The notes beneath the pieces are model-generated. The model was not told the DNA's origin. It searched no databases and was given only the letters and a program-made list of their open reading frames with translations. From Azospirillum oleiclasticum (lineage in GTDB: Bacteria > Pseudomonadota > Alphaproteobacteria > Azospirillales > Azospirillaceae), in NCBI RefSeq assembly GCF_013423485.1, contig NZ_JABFFR010000032.1, positions 62,001 through 126,000 on the forward strand: DNA of 64,000 nt, written 5' to 3'. Positions 45,125 to 55,145 of this stretch are shown here, in pieces; position 1 is the first letter of the stretch, and every line of letters starts with the position of its first letter. Position numbers and translations under genes: made by a program.

Positions 45125-46279
45125 ATGCCGGAACCCGCCAACACCGCCCTGCTGCCCGCCGGCCTGCACGATGTGCTGCCGCCCGACGCGGCGCACGAGG
45201 CGGCGGCCGTCGAACGGCTGATGGCCGAGTTCGCCGGCCACGGCTACGAGCGGGTCAAGCCGCCGCTGGTCGAGTTCGAGGAGAGCCTGCTGGCCGCCTC
45301 GGGTGCCGCCATGACGCAGCAGACCTTCCGCCTGATGGACCCGCTGTCGCAGAAGACCATGGCGGTGCGGGCGGACATCACGCCGCAGGTGGCGCGCATC
45401 GCCACCTCCCGGCTGACCAAGGCACCGCGGCCCCTGCGCCTGTGCTACGCCGGGCAGGTGCTGCGGGTAAAGGGCACCCAGCTCCGCCACGAACGGCAGT
45501 TCGCCCAGGCCGGCGTCGAGCTGATCGGCGCCCTGGAGCCGGAGGCCGACGCCGAGGTGGTGCTGCTGGCGGCCCGCGCGCTGGAGGTGGTGGGGGTGCG
45601 CCGGCCGACGGTCGACCTCTGCGTGCCGACCATGGTGCCACTGATCTGCCGCGCGCTAGGCATCTCCGACGAGGACACCGCCACGCTGCGCGCGGCCCTC
45701 GACCGCAAGGACATCGCCGCGGTGACCGCGGTCGGCGGCCCGGCCGCCCCGCTGCTGGAACGGCTGATCGCCGCCTCCGGGCCTGCAGAACGTGCCATGC
45801 GGGCGCTGGAAGCACTGGAGCTGCCGGACGCCGCGGAGAAGGACCGGCGCCGCCTGCGCGCCGTGATGGCGCTGCTGCGCGCCGCGCAGCCGGACCTTAC
45901 GGTCACCATCGACCTCGTGGAATACCGCGGCTTCGAATACCACAGCGGCCTGTCCTTCACCCTGTTCGCGCGCGGCGTGCGCGGTGAGCTGGGGGCGGGC
46001 GGGCGCTACCGCACCGGGACCGGCGGCGAGGACGCGGGGGAGCCGGCCACCGGCTTCACCCTGTTCATGGACACGGTGCTGCGCGCCGTTCCGATGACTC
46101 CGCCGCCGCGCCGGCTGTTCCTGCCGCACGGCACCCCGACGGACGTGGCCGCGCGGCTGCGCGGCGAGGGCTGGGTGACGGTGGCCGGGCTCGCCCACGC
46201 CGACGACGAGGCGGCTGAGGCCCGGCGCCTGCGCTGCGGCCACCGGCTGGCCGGCGGCGCCACCCACGCGGTTTCCTGA
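45125..46279 (+). CDS. hisZ: ATP phosphoribosyltransferase regulatory subunit HisZ
   Basis: A catalytically inactive relative of histidyl-tRNA synthetase that activates and regulates the short-form HisG in histidine synthesis. The 384-residue product has the class II core PLVEFEESLLAASG, MAVRADITPQVARIA, VLRVKGTQLRHERQFAQAGVELIG and VEYRGFEYHSGLSF (blocks cited in part). The anticodon-binding domain of true HisRS is absent. ATG 45125 has a weak ribosome site. purA follows after 60 bases, the standard order in alphaproteobacteria. Confidence 0.94.
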   Translation: MPEPANTALLPAGLHDVLPPDAAHEAAAVERLMAEFAGHGYERVKPPLVEFEESLLAASGAAMTQQTFRLMDPLSQKTMAVRADITPQVARIATSRLTKAPRPLRLCYAGQVLRVKGTQLRHERQFAQAGVELIGALEPEADAEVVLLAARALEVVGVRRPTVDLCVPTMVPLICRALGISDEDTATLRAALDRKDIAAVTAVGGPAAPLLERLIAASGPAERAMRALEALELPDAAEKDRRRLRAVMALLRAAQPDLTVTIDLVEYRGFEYHSGLSFTLFARGVRGELGAGGRYRTGTGGEDAGEPATGFTLFMDTVLRAVPMTPPPRRLFLPHGTPTDVAARLRGEGWVTVAGLAHADDEAAEARRLRCGHRLAGGATHAVS

Positions 46280-46299
46280 ATTCCGGTTTCACGCTGCAC

Positions 46300-46317
46300 C
46301 CCCGCCACAAGGCGGGG
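46300..46317 (+). terminator. Hairpin between hisZ and purA
   Basis: A perfect 7-bp stem (46300-46306 with 46311-46317) with an ACAA loop, followed by ATTTCCC. It may be a partial terminator that lets purA be expressed at a different level. Confidence 0.45.
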
Positions 46318-46339
46318 ATTTCCCTGAGGAGAGGTCGAG

Positions 46340-47632
<1,293 letters not shown>

Positions 47633-47640
47633 CGTTCCTT

Positions 47641-47667
47641 CCCTCTCCCGCCGGAGGCGGGAGAGGG
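47641..47667 (+). terminator. Terminator after purA
   Basis: A perfect 12-bp stem (47641-47652 with 47656-47667) with a three-base loop starts eight bases after the purA stop. An AT-rich stretch (ATATTAAGGCTTTCTTTG) follows. It may also be a copy of a dispersed palindrome, since it is unusually perfect. Confidence 0.75.
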
Positions 47668-47746
47668 AGATATTAAGGCTTTCTTTGCCATTCCACGGCC
47701 ATGAACGGTTCGTGCGCGTGTGCACTGCAAGGGAAGACCGACCGCC

Positions 47747-49786
47747 ATGCCGTCCGATGCACAGACCGCCACGACGGATCGGGCGTCGGCCTCATCCGAG
47801 CCGGTGCGGCTCGGCGAGCGGTACGAGGTGCTTCCGGGCGGCGCGCTGCCGCACCTGAACGCCGCCGCCGGCGCCGCCTTCACCGCCCGTGCCCTGCGCG
47901 ACAAGCGCACCGAACCTTTCGCGCTGATCTGCTCCGGCACCGTGCTGCCGCGCACCGACGTCATCGCCACCGTGTCCAACATGGACAACACCACGGTGAT
48001 GCGGCTGCTCGACTACGGCGTCATCGACTGGGCGCCCGACCGGATGCGGCGCTTCGCGTTGATCTTCGAGAAGCCGGCCGGCCGCCGGATCATGAGTTCG
48101 CTCAGCGACACCATGGATCCGATGCCGGAGGACACGCTGACCCGGCAGATCCTCCACCCCATCGTCGGCGCGCTGAAGGAGATGGCGAGCCGCGGCCTGG
48201 TGCACGGGGCGATCCGGCCGACCAACATGTTCTACCGCGACCTGACGTCGGGCGTGCTGATGCTGGGCGAGTGCGTCTCCAGCACCCCCGGCTACGGCCA
48301 GCCGGCGGTGCTGGAGACGGTGGAGCGCGGCATGGCGGCCCCCGGCGGGCGCGGCCAGGGCACCACCGCCGACGACCTCTATTCGCTGGGCGTCTCGCTG
48401 GTGTTCCTGCTGCTGGGCCGCAACCCGGTGGCGGCCTATGACGACGAGCAGATCCTGCAGGCGAAGATCGAGCGCGGCTCCTACCCGGCGCTGATCGGCC
48501 AGACACGTCTGCCGCTCGGCATCACCGAGGTGATCCGCGGCCTGCTGGTGGACGACCCCAAGCAGCGCTGGACCCTGAACGACCTCGACCTGTGGCTGTC
48601 GGGCCGCCGTCTCAGCCCCAAGCAGCCGCAGGTGCCGCGCCGCGCCGCCCGGCCGTTGGAGTTCCAGGGACAGGAATACTGGCACTGCCGCACCCTGGCC
48701 CGCGCCATCGGCCGCTACCCGGCCGCCGCGGCCCCGGTGATCGAGAGCGGCGAGCTGGACAAGTGGCTGCGCCGCAGCATGGGTGACGACGCACGCGCCG
48801 ACGCCGTCGCCACCGCCGTGCAGACGGCGAGTGCGGCCGGCAAGGGCGGCACCGCGTCCGACCGGCTGGTGGCGCGGGTGTGCATGGCGCTCGACCCGCC
48901 GGCCCCGATCCGCTACCGCAGCCGCGCGGTGATGCCCGACGGGCTGGGCCCGGCGCTGGCGGAGGCGTTCCTGCGCAACGAGTCGCCGCAGTCCATCGCC
49001 GAGATCCTGGGCAACCAGCTGCCGATGTTCTGGGTGAACGTGCAGCACGACTTCAAGCCGGAGTTCGTGCCGCTGGTGCACACCTTCGACCAGCTCCGCG
49101 GCTTCCTCGATCGCAGCACCCCCAGCCTGGGCATCGAGCGCGTGCTGTACGAGATGAACCCGACCATGCCCTGCGTCAGCCCGCTGGTGGTCCGCCAGTA
49201 CCCCATCACGCCGCAGGACGTGCTGCGGGCGCTGGACTGGGCGGGGTCGGGCGGCGACCGGGCGCGCGAGCCGATGGACCGGCACATCGCCGCCTTCTTC
49301 GCCTGCCGCCACCGGCGCACGGAGGATCTGCTCTACACGCAGATCGCGCCCAACACCGAACCGATGCGCCGCACCATCGCCATGCTGACCATCCTGGCCG
49401 ATGTCCAGGCGCGCACCGGCACCGAGCCCCTGCCACACCTCTGCCAGTGGATGCGCTCGCTGCTGGAGCCGGCCTTCCGCCGCTTCCACAGCCGCCCCCA
49501 CCAGGAGGAGGTGCGCCGGCAGGCGGAAAGCGCGGCCAACGGGGGGCGGCTGGCCGAGTTGCTGAAGATCGTCGACGACCCCGACTCGCTGCGCAAGGAC
49601 AAGACGGACTTCGAGGCGGCACAGATCGCCTACCGCGAGGCCAGCGGCGAGATCGAACGGCTGCGCGCCACCATCCGCGATCGCGAAGGCATCATCCAGG
49701 GCTCCGGACGGCAGGTGGCGGCCATCGCGTCCAGCCTCGTGTCCACCGTGCTGGTGGCCGGCATCATCGTTTTCTACGCGCTCTGA
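47747..49786 (+). CDS. Tail-anchored pseudokinase-like membrane protein
   Basis: A 679-residue protein whose residues ~25-300 keep the protein-kinase fold but not its catalysis. The catalytic loop reads HGAIRPTN (153-160) where kinases have HxDxxxxN. The DFG site reads LGE (173-175), and no lysine stands at the VAIK position. The fold is still clear from the activation-segment end AAPG, DDLYSLGVSLVFLLLGRNP (from 209) and DDPKQRW. A helical region (300-640) and a C-terminal membrane helix (about 655-678) follow. ATG 47747 has GGGAAGA upstream. The next gene, a small membrane protein, starts 18 bases on. Function unknown. Confidence 0.8.
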   Translation: MPSDAQTATTDRASASSEPVRLGERYEVLPGGALPHLNAAAGAAFTARALRDKRTEPFALICSGTVLPRTDVIATVSNMDNTTVMRLLDYGVIDWAPDRMRRFALIFEKPAGRRIMSSLSDTMDPMPEDTLTRQILHPIVGALKEMASRGLVHGAIRPTNMFYRDLTSGVLMLGECVSSTPGYGQPAVLETVERGMAAPGGRGQGTTADDLYSLGVSLVFLLLGRNPVAAYDDEQILQAKIERGSYPALIGQTRLPLGITEVIRGLLVDDPKQRWTLNDLDLWLSGRRLSPKQPQVPRRAARPLEFQGQEYWHCRTLARAIGRYPAAAAPVIESGELDKWLRRSMGDDARADAVATAVQTASAAGKGGTASDRLVARVCMALDPPAPIRYRSRAVMPDGLGPALAEAFLRNESPQSIAEILGNQLPMFWVNVQHDFKPEFVPLVHTFDQLRGFLDRSTPSLGIERVLYEMNPTMPCVSPLVVRQYPITPQDVLRALDWAGSGGDRAREPMDRHIAAFFACRHRRTEDLLYTQIAPNTEPMRRTIAMLTILADVQARTGTEPLPHLCQWMRSLLEPAFRRFHSRPHQEEVRRQAESAANGGRLAELLKIVDDPDSLRKDKTDFEAAQIAYREASGEIERLRATIRDREGIIQGSGRQVAAIASSLVSTVLVAGIIVFYAL

Positions 49787-49804
49787 CGGGAGACGGGACC
49801 GACC

Positions 49805-50299
49805 ATGGCGGCGAAGGGAAAGCGGCGCGGCAACAAGGGCCGCAACATCTGGCTGTTCCTGCTGCTGATCCTGCCGGCGGCGCTGGTGGTGCTGCCCACC
49901 AGCATCGTGTTCGGGGTCGGGATGATCCCCACCATCGTCGCCTACGTCACCGACCGCGACCCGGAGAAGCCGGCGCCCATCACCGTCGGTGGCCTGAACT
50001 TCTGCGGCTGCATGCCCTACGCCATCGACCTGTGGAGACACGGCCACACCATCGGCGCCGCCGCCAAGCTGTTCCTCGACCCGCTCGCCTGGCTGGTGAT
50101 GTACGGGGCGGCGGCCATCGGCTGGGCCTTCTACTACGCCATCCCGCCGATGGTGGCGGGGGTCGAGGTCGGCCGGTCGGAGAAGCGCATCGAGGTGCTG
50201 AAGGCGCAGAAGGTCGCCCTGGTCCAGGAATGGGGACCGGAGGTCGCCGACGATCTGATCGACGAGATCGGCGGCGGGGAGATCGGCGCGGAGATGTGA
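49805..50299 (+). CDS. Small membrane protein paired with the pseudokinase
   Basis: A 164-residue protein with a basic N-terminus (KGKRRGNKGRN), a strong membrane helix (about 14-42), a second hydrophobic stretch (about 95-115) and an acidic cytosolic C-terminus (EVADDLIDEIGGGE). Between the helices is a conserved-looking NFCGCMPYAIDLW. It lies 18 bases after the pseudokinase gene and must be in the same transcript. I do not recognise the family; the natural guess is a partner or anchor of the pseudokinase. Confidence 0.75.
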   Translation: MAAKGKRRGNKGRNIWLFLLLILPAALVVLPTSIVFGVGMIPTIVAYVTDRDPEKPAPITVGGLNFCGCMPYAIDLWRHGHTIGAAAKLFLDPLAWLVMYGAAAIGWAFYYAIPPMVAGVEVGRSEKRIEVLKAQKVALVQEWGPEVADDLIDEIGGGEIGAEM

Positions 50300-50306
50300 A
50301 GCGTGT

Positions 50307-50768
50307 TCAGTGCCGGGCGTACACTTTTGGCTCGCCGCGGCCGAACAGCACGACCTCGTAGGGCTGGCCGGGGTTGTCCATGCCGGGGGCGCTCTGCGGC
50401 ATGCCGGGGACGGACAGGCCACGACCGGCCGGACGCTCGGCCAGCAGACGGCGCACGTCGGCCGCCGGCACATGGCCTTCCACCACATAACCGCCGACGA
50501 CCGCCGTGTGGCAGGACTGGAGCTCGTCGGGCACGCCGGCTTCGGCCTTGACCGGGGTCAGATCCTCGATCATGCGCACGGTCACGGTGAAGCCGGCGCC
50601 GCGCATGTGCTCGACCCAGCCGCCGCAGCAGCCGCAGGTGGGCGACGCCCAGACGGTGACGTCGGAACCCGCGGCCAGCCCGACGAGCGGGGCCAGCCCG
50701 GCGGCGACGGCGCCCAGCGCCACGGATCCGGCGAGCGAGGCGAGGAAGGTGCGGCGGGTCAGGCTCAT
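50307..50768 (-). CDS. DUF411 metal-binding protein
   Basis: A 153-residue DUF411 protein, a family linked to copper handling. The Tat-type leader SLTRRTFLASLAG sends it to the periplasm. The mature part begins with the CGCC cluster in SPTCGCCGGWVEHM, then CHTAVVGGYVVEGHVPA, and ends near GQPYEVVLFG. The Cys and His residues are the likely metal ligands. It ends eight bases from the convergent membrane-protein gene. No copper pump or regulator lies beside it. Confidence 0.92.
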   Translation of the reverse strand: MSLTRRTFLASLAGSVALGAVAAGLAPLVGLAAGSDVTVWASPTCGCCGGWVEHMRGAGFTVTVRMIEDLTPVKAEAGVPDELQSCHTAVVGGYVVEGHVPAADVRRLLAERPAGRGLSVPGMPQSAPGMDNPGQPYEVVLFGRGEPKVYARH

Positions 50769-50863
50769 GGTCGGTCACGCGTGTTGCGGTGTGTCTGGAG
50801 GGTGATCATAGGCACGCCCACGACCGCCGCCTTGATCCTGGTCAAAGTTCGGCAGCCTTCCAT

Positions 50864-51913
50864 TCACCGCCCCAGATCCCGCAGCAACGGGTCCCACAGC
50901 TCCGCATAGACGGACAGTTGCCCGCTGTCGCAGGAGCGGAAGAAGCGGATGGCCACGTCGGAGGGGATGACCACCTCCGGCGCCTCCATCAGGGCGGGGT
51001 CGAGAAGCGCGTCGGAGCCGCGGATCGTGTTGGCGTAGCGGGTGAAATTGGATTGCAGCGCGGCGATGCCGGGGCGCAGCATGAAGTCGATGAATTGCAG
51101 GGCCACATCCCGGTTCGGGGCGCCCGTCGGCACCACCAGCGCGTCGGACCAGATGATCAGCCCCTCTTCGGGGTAGATGTAGCGGAGGCTGGGGCGCCGT
51201 TCGCGGGCGCGCAGCGCGTCGCCGTTCCAGGCGATGCCGATCCCGATGCGTCCGCTGGACAGCACGTCCACGGAATCGGCGATGCTGTAGACGCGCTCCT
51301 TGTGGATCATCGGGCGCACCAGATCGATGGCGCGCTGGAGCTGCGCGCGGTCCGACGTGCATTGCGGCAGGCCCAGCCACAGCAGCGCCAGCCGCAGCGT
51401 CTCTTCCGCCCCGACCAGGAAGCCGGTGCGGTCCTTCAGCTCGGGCGGCGGATCGAACAGCAGTCGGATGGAACGTTCGGTTCCCGCATAGACCGCGGTG
51501 TCCACCACCAGCGACGTGGTGCCCCAGTGGAACGGCACGCTGTAGGCGTTGCGGCGGTCGTAGGGGGGCGAGCGCCAGCCATCCAGGATGTTGGCGTAGC
51601 CGGGCAGCCGTTCCGCCTCGATCGCCTCCAGCTCGCCGCGCGCCGCCATGCCCGGCACCTCGTAGTCGGGCGGCATGGCGATGTCGTAGGTGCCGGGCCG
51701 CTCCGCCAGCCGCCGTTTCTGCTCGCTGACCGACAGGAAGGTATCGACCGTCACCCGGTGGCCGGTCTCCGCCTCGAAGCGCTCGACCACCAGCGGGGCC
51801 AGATACCCCTCCCAGGCCAGCACACGCAGGTCTCCGGCCACCGCCTGTGACAGGATGCCGCCCGGAACGATCACCGCTATCGCGGCGAACACGCAACGCA
51901 AGCTCGCCATCAT
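50864..51913 (-). CDS. Polyamine-type ABC transporter substrate-binding protein
   Basis: A 349-residue periplasmic binding protein of the PotD/PotF family. It has a signal peptide (ending SQAVA near residue 26) and starts its mature fold with LRVLAWEGYLAPLVVERFE, then YDIAMPPDYEV, and IGIAWNGDALRARE. ATG 51913 and 51910 both follow GGGAG. No permease or ATPase gene is adjacent, so it is not part of a standard transporter operon. Its divergent neighbour is a histidine kinase with a large periplasmic domain, suggesting a sensory rather than transport role. Confidence 0.88.
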   Translation of the reverse strand: MMASLRCVFAAIAVIVPGGILSQAVAGDLRVLAWEGYLAPLVVERFEAETGHRVTVDTFLSVSEQKRRLAERPGTYDIAMPPDYEVPGMAARGELEAIEAERLPGYANILDGWRSPPYDRRNAYSVPFHWGTTSLVVDTAVYAGTERSIRLLFDPPPELKDRTGFLVGAEETLRLALLWLGLPQCTSDRAQLQRAIDLVRPMIHKERVYSIADSVDVLSSGRIGIGIAWNGDALRARERRPSLRYIYPEEGLIIWSDALVVPTGAPNRDVALQFIDFMLRPGIAALQSNFTRYANTIRGSDALLDPALMEAPEVVIPSDVAIRFFRSCDSGQLSVYAELWDPLLRDLGR

Positions 51914-52035
51914 GCTCCCACTCACCGCGTTTGGGTCACGCTTGGCCCGGATGATAGAGTGCTTCCGGCCGTCCACCATAGATCGTTCGGCGACGGGTCG
52001 AGAAACGGGACAGGGGGGTCGCAGGACATGGGCTC

Positions 52036-54078
52036 ATGACACGCCCCCGACGCGCGCTGAGCGTGCGCGCCATCGTGCTGGCAGCCGCCTGTGTCGTGGC
52101 CGCCATGACGGTCGTCGCGGCCGCGGTGAGCTGGATCGTCTACGCCCGGATCGAGACGCTGCTGCTGACCGTGTCGGCCGAGCAGGCGCAGACCCTGCCG
52201 CAGGCGCTCAAGCTCGCCGACGCCGCCAACCGCTACGCCGCCGGTGCGGCGGAGGTGGACGCCGCGCGCAACCCCCTGCAACGGCAGAACGCCGCGGTGG
52301 CATTGGCCCAACACGCGCAGGCCCTGCACGAGGCCTTGGCGGCGCTGCGGCTCAGCAAGCTGGCGGCCGGAATGGTCGAGCCGGTCGAGTCGCTGGTGAT
52401 GCAGCTCGAGGAGACGCTGGCGCGGCTGAACCGGCTGACCGAGCGCCGCATCGAGCTGGAAGGCCGCGCCCGCCGGCTGCGCGCGGAGCTGAACCGGCTC
52501 AAGGGGGAGCTCGACGCCACCGCCGGCCGCATGGCGGCGGCCATGCCCTGGGCCAGCGCCACCCGGGACTTCGAGTCGACCGCCGCCCGTGCCCTGCTCC
52601 GGCTGTTCGAGGCGGGGCAGATCGACCAGCCCTCGGCGCTGCGCGAGTCGCTGGCGGATTACACGGCCATCCGCGCCCGCATGGCCGGACACCTCGCGAC
52701 CATGCCGGGCGAGTCGGCCCGCGCGCTCGGTCATCTCACCAACCTTGACCGGCTGGCGACGGGGCCGGAGGGCGTGTTCCCGACGCGCGATGCGCAGCTG
52801 GACACGCGGGTGGAGATCGACGGGCTGTCCGCCCGGGCGCGCGAGATCGCCACCCGGCTGGGCGTCGCCGTCACCCGGCTGGTCGGGCTGCTGGAGGCGG
52901 AGGGCGAGGCCGCCAAGCGTGCGGTGGCGGAGCAGATCGACACCGGCCGCCGTTCGCTGCTGCTGGTCGGCATCGCCACCTTCCTGGGACCGGTGGTTCT
53001 GGTGTGGCTGGCGGTCGGGCGGGTGATCGTGCTGCCGCTGGCGCGGTTGGCGGAGGCGACCCGGCGCATCGCCGCCGGAGACCTGCAGGCCCCGGTGCCC
53101 GCCACCCGCCACCGCGAATTCACCGAGATCGCCGACGCGCTGGCCGTGTTCCGCGACAACACCGCGGCACTCGCCGACCGCACCCGCGCCCTTCAGCGCA
53201 GCGAGGACGCGCAGCGCCACGCGCGGGAGGAGGCGGAGCAGGCACTGGCCGACCTGCGCGACGCGCAGGAGCAGCTCATCCAGGCCGAGAAGATGGCGGC
53301 GCTGGCCGCCCTGGTGGCCGGCGTGGCGCACGAGATCAACACCCCCATCGGCATCGCCCTGACCTCCGCCAGCCTGCTGGCGGAGGAGGTGGGGGGCATG
53401 CGCCGCGCCGCCGAGGCCGGCACGCTGCGCCGGTCGGAGTTCGACGAGTTCCTCGGCCGGGCCGCGGAGATGTCATCGCTGCTGATGACCAATATGGACC
53501 GTGCGGCCGGGCTGGTGCACGCCTTCAAGCAGGTGGCCGCGGACCAGTCCAGCGAGCAGCGCCGCCCCTTCGACCTGCGCGACACGCTGGAGCAGACGCT
53601 GACCAGCCTGAGCCCGCTTTGTCAGAAGCTCGGCCACGCCAGCGCGCTGGACTGCCCTCTCGGCGTGGAGGTGGACAGCTACCCCGGCGCCCTGTCGCAG
53701 GTGATCACCATCCTGGTGATGAACGCCTGCGACCACGCCTTCGAGCCCGGCCGGGCCGGTCACATCCACGTCGAAGCGGCGGTGGAGCGCGGCTCGACGC
53801 TGCGGATCGAGGTGTCCGACGACGGCCGCGGCATCCCGGAGGAGCTTCAGCGCCGCATCTTCGAACCCTTCTTCACCACCCGCCGCTCGCGCGGCAACAC
53901 CGGCCTGGGACTGCACATCGCCTTCAACATCGTGCGGCGGACACTGAAGGGGCGCATCGACCTCGTCGCCTCCCCGACCGGCGCCCGCTTCGCCATCCGC
54001 ATGCCGATGGCGCTTCCCGCCGAAGCCGCGGAACGGACGGCCGACCTTGCGGTCACCCCTCCGGCCGGTACTCGTTGA
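52036..54078 (+). CDS. Membrane histidine kinase without adjacent response regulator
   Basis: A 680-residue sensor kinase. One membrane helix lies at 10-37 and another at about 315-337, bracketing a helical periplasmic domain of ~275 residues. A HAMP domain (338-390), a coiled coil and the catalytic core follow. The phospho-accepting histidine is H432 in VAGVAHEINTPIGI; the ATPase has NACDHAFE, SDDGRGIPEE and TGLGLHIAFNI. This is the HisKA/HATPase type close to DctB-like kinases. No receiver gene is nearby. Its 3' end overlaps the VOC gene by 26 bases. Confidence 0.92.
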   Translation: MTRPRRALSVRAIVLAAACVVAAMTVVAAAVSWIVYARIETLLLTVSAEQAQTLPQALKLADAANRYAAGAAEVDAARNPLQRQNAAVALAQHAQALHEALAALRLSKLAAGMVEPVESLVMQLEETLARLNRLTERRIELEGRARRLRAELNRLKGELDATAGRMAAAMPWASATRDFESTAARALLRLFEAGQIDQPSALRESLADYTAIRARMAGHLATMPGESARALGHLTNLDRLATGPEGVFPTRDAQLDTRVEIDGLSARAREIATRLGVAVTRLVGLLEAEGEAAKRAVAEQIDTGRRSLLLVGIATFLGPVVLVWLAVGRVIVLPLARLAEATRRIAAGDLQAPVPATRHREFTEIADALAVFRDNTAALADRTRALQRSEDAQRHAREEAEQALADLRDAQEQLIQAEKMAALAALVAGVAHEINTPIGIALTSASLLAEEVGGMRRAAEAGTLRRSEFDEFLGRAAEMSSLLMTNMDRAAGLVHAFKQVAADQSSEQRRPFDLRDTLEQTLTSLSPLCQKLGHASALDCPLGVEVDSYPGALSQVITILVMNACDHAFEPGRAGHIHVEAAVERGSTLRIEVSDDGRGIPEELQRRIFEPFFTTRRSRGNTGLGLHIAFNIVRRTLKGRIDLVASPTGARFAIRMPMALPAEAAERTADLAVTPPAGTR

Positions 54079-54424
54079 ACAGCAGGCGGTTGCCGAACGG
54101 GTCGGTCAGCCGCAGCACCCGCGCCCCCCACGGCGCGTCCTCCACCGCGGGGTTCAGGTAGGCGTAGCGCCTGGCCGCCAGCTCAGCCGCGAGGGCATCG
54201 ATCCCGTCGATGTCGATGAACACGGCGGAGCCGGGGCAGGCGTCGCCGTGGTGTTCGGTCAGGTGGAAGACCAGACCATCGCGCGACACCTGCATGTAGA
54301 GCGGCATGCCCGCGGCGAAGCGGTGCTCCCAATCCACCGAACAGCCGAGGTAATCGACGTAGAATTCCAGCGCCTTCTCCACCGAGAAGATGCGAAGCAT
54401 CGGAACGACGCGGCGGAGGCGCAC
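54053..54424 (-). CDS. Glyoxalase superfamily (VOC) protein
   Basis: A 123-residue single VOC domain of the type first described in bleomycin resistance. Family residues are VVPMLRIFSVEKALEFYVDY near the N-terminus, CSVDWEHRF, LTEHHGDACPGSAVFI and DPFGNRLLFNEY. The metal-type histidine and glutamates are partly present. GTG 54424 (with GGAT upstream) or ATG 54400 is the start; the longer frame overlaps the next gene and is rejected. Resistance activity cannot be inferred; many such proteins act on other small substrates. Confidence 0.82.
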   Translation of the reverse strand: MRLRRVVPMLRIFSVEKALEFYVDYLGCSVDWEHRFAAGMPLYMQVSRDGLVFHLTEHHGDACPGSAVFIDIDGIDALAAELAARRYAYLNPAVEDAPWGARVLRLTDPFGNRLLFNEYRPEG

Positions 54425-54461
54425 GGCAGGGTATCCGGTCGGCAAGGTGACGGGCGGCGCG

Positions 54462-54707
54462 TCAGGCGGCGCAGCTCTCCGCCGCGGGGGCGCGGGTGTC
54501 GGCGGCGTCGGCCATCCAGCGCAGGCGGAAGGCGTTCGCGTCGTCCGGCCGCTGGAAGTCGAAGCCGAAGCTGCGGCGGCCCATCGCATCGCGCTGGTGC
54601 AGCGGGATGAACTTGCCCGGCAGCGTCTCCTCCGCCCAGCGGATGATCGCCTTGCGCGTGTCGAGATCGGGCGTCTGGTGAAACTGCACGGTGGTCCAGC
54701 CGCTCAT
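54462..54707 (-). CDS. 81-residue protein of unknown function
   Basis: A small, highly charged cytosolic protein starting MSGWTTVQFHQTPDLDTRKA and containing WAEETLPGKFIPLHQRD and FGFDFQRPDDANAFRLRW. These look like a compact alpha/beta fold, but I do not recognise the family. ATG 54707 is chosen; a 23-residue upstream extension is promoter-like. It lies 37 bases upstream of the VOC gene and is probably cotranscribed. Confidence 0.7.
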   Translation of the reverse strand: MSGWTTVQFHQTPDLDTRKAIIRWAEETLPGKFIPLHQRDAMGRRSFGFDFQRPDDANAFRLRWMADAADTRAPAAESCAA

Positions 54708-55145
54708 GTCCGCCTCGTCCGTCTGTGTTGCGCTCCGTCCACGATAGTAACAGAGACCGCGCCGGGTAAAGAACAATCACGTTACAGTCGGCTAACCAGC
54801 GTGGCCGATCGGCAACAGCTCAAGACACTGCCGGCCGGCGGTCAGACGAGCGGCCATCCCCCGGCCGGTTGTACTATACCCGGCGGCGGAGCATTGGCGC
54901 CGCCCAGGGCGACAGGAACCATCCACCGCGGCGCATCGGGCGGCGGAGCCGGCGCCGTTGCGGTACTCTTGCCATCATTGCCGAGTTTAAGAAATTTTTC
55001 TGCGACTTTAGTACAGTTTGATTTCAGTGCCGCGCCTGCGGGGATGCGACGCACCGCAAGGCACCGGCCGGACAATGCGCGCGCAGAAAATTCCGCCGGG
55101 TTCTGCTATCACGCTTGGGAACGGTGGCCGCAACGGGAGGAAGGC
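54708..55145 (+). other. 438-base intergenic region
   Basis: No convincing gene. It holds a pair of imperfect direct repeats (GGCGGCGGAGC followed by GGCGCCG at 54882-54902 and 54939-54957), the first forming a 7-bp hairpin, and an AT-rich stretch (54981-55026) that stands out from the surrounding GC. The latter may carry the promoter of the enoyl-CoA hydratase gene, though no clean -35/-10 pair is seen. A minus-strand frame of 77 codons opens with TTG and lacks a ribosome site. Confidence 0.5.

Noticed and set aside
47792..50488. An 898-codon minus-strand open frame opposite the pseudokinase module
   Set aside because: Composition shadow of a GC-rich plus-strand gene; no ribosome site or recognisable motif.
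54842..55075. A 77-codon minus-strand frame
   Set aside because: Begins with TTG, has no ribosome site, and is Pro/Ala-rich without a fold; probably chance.
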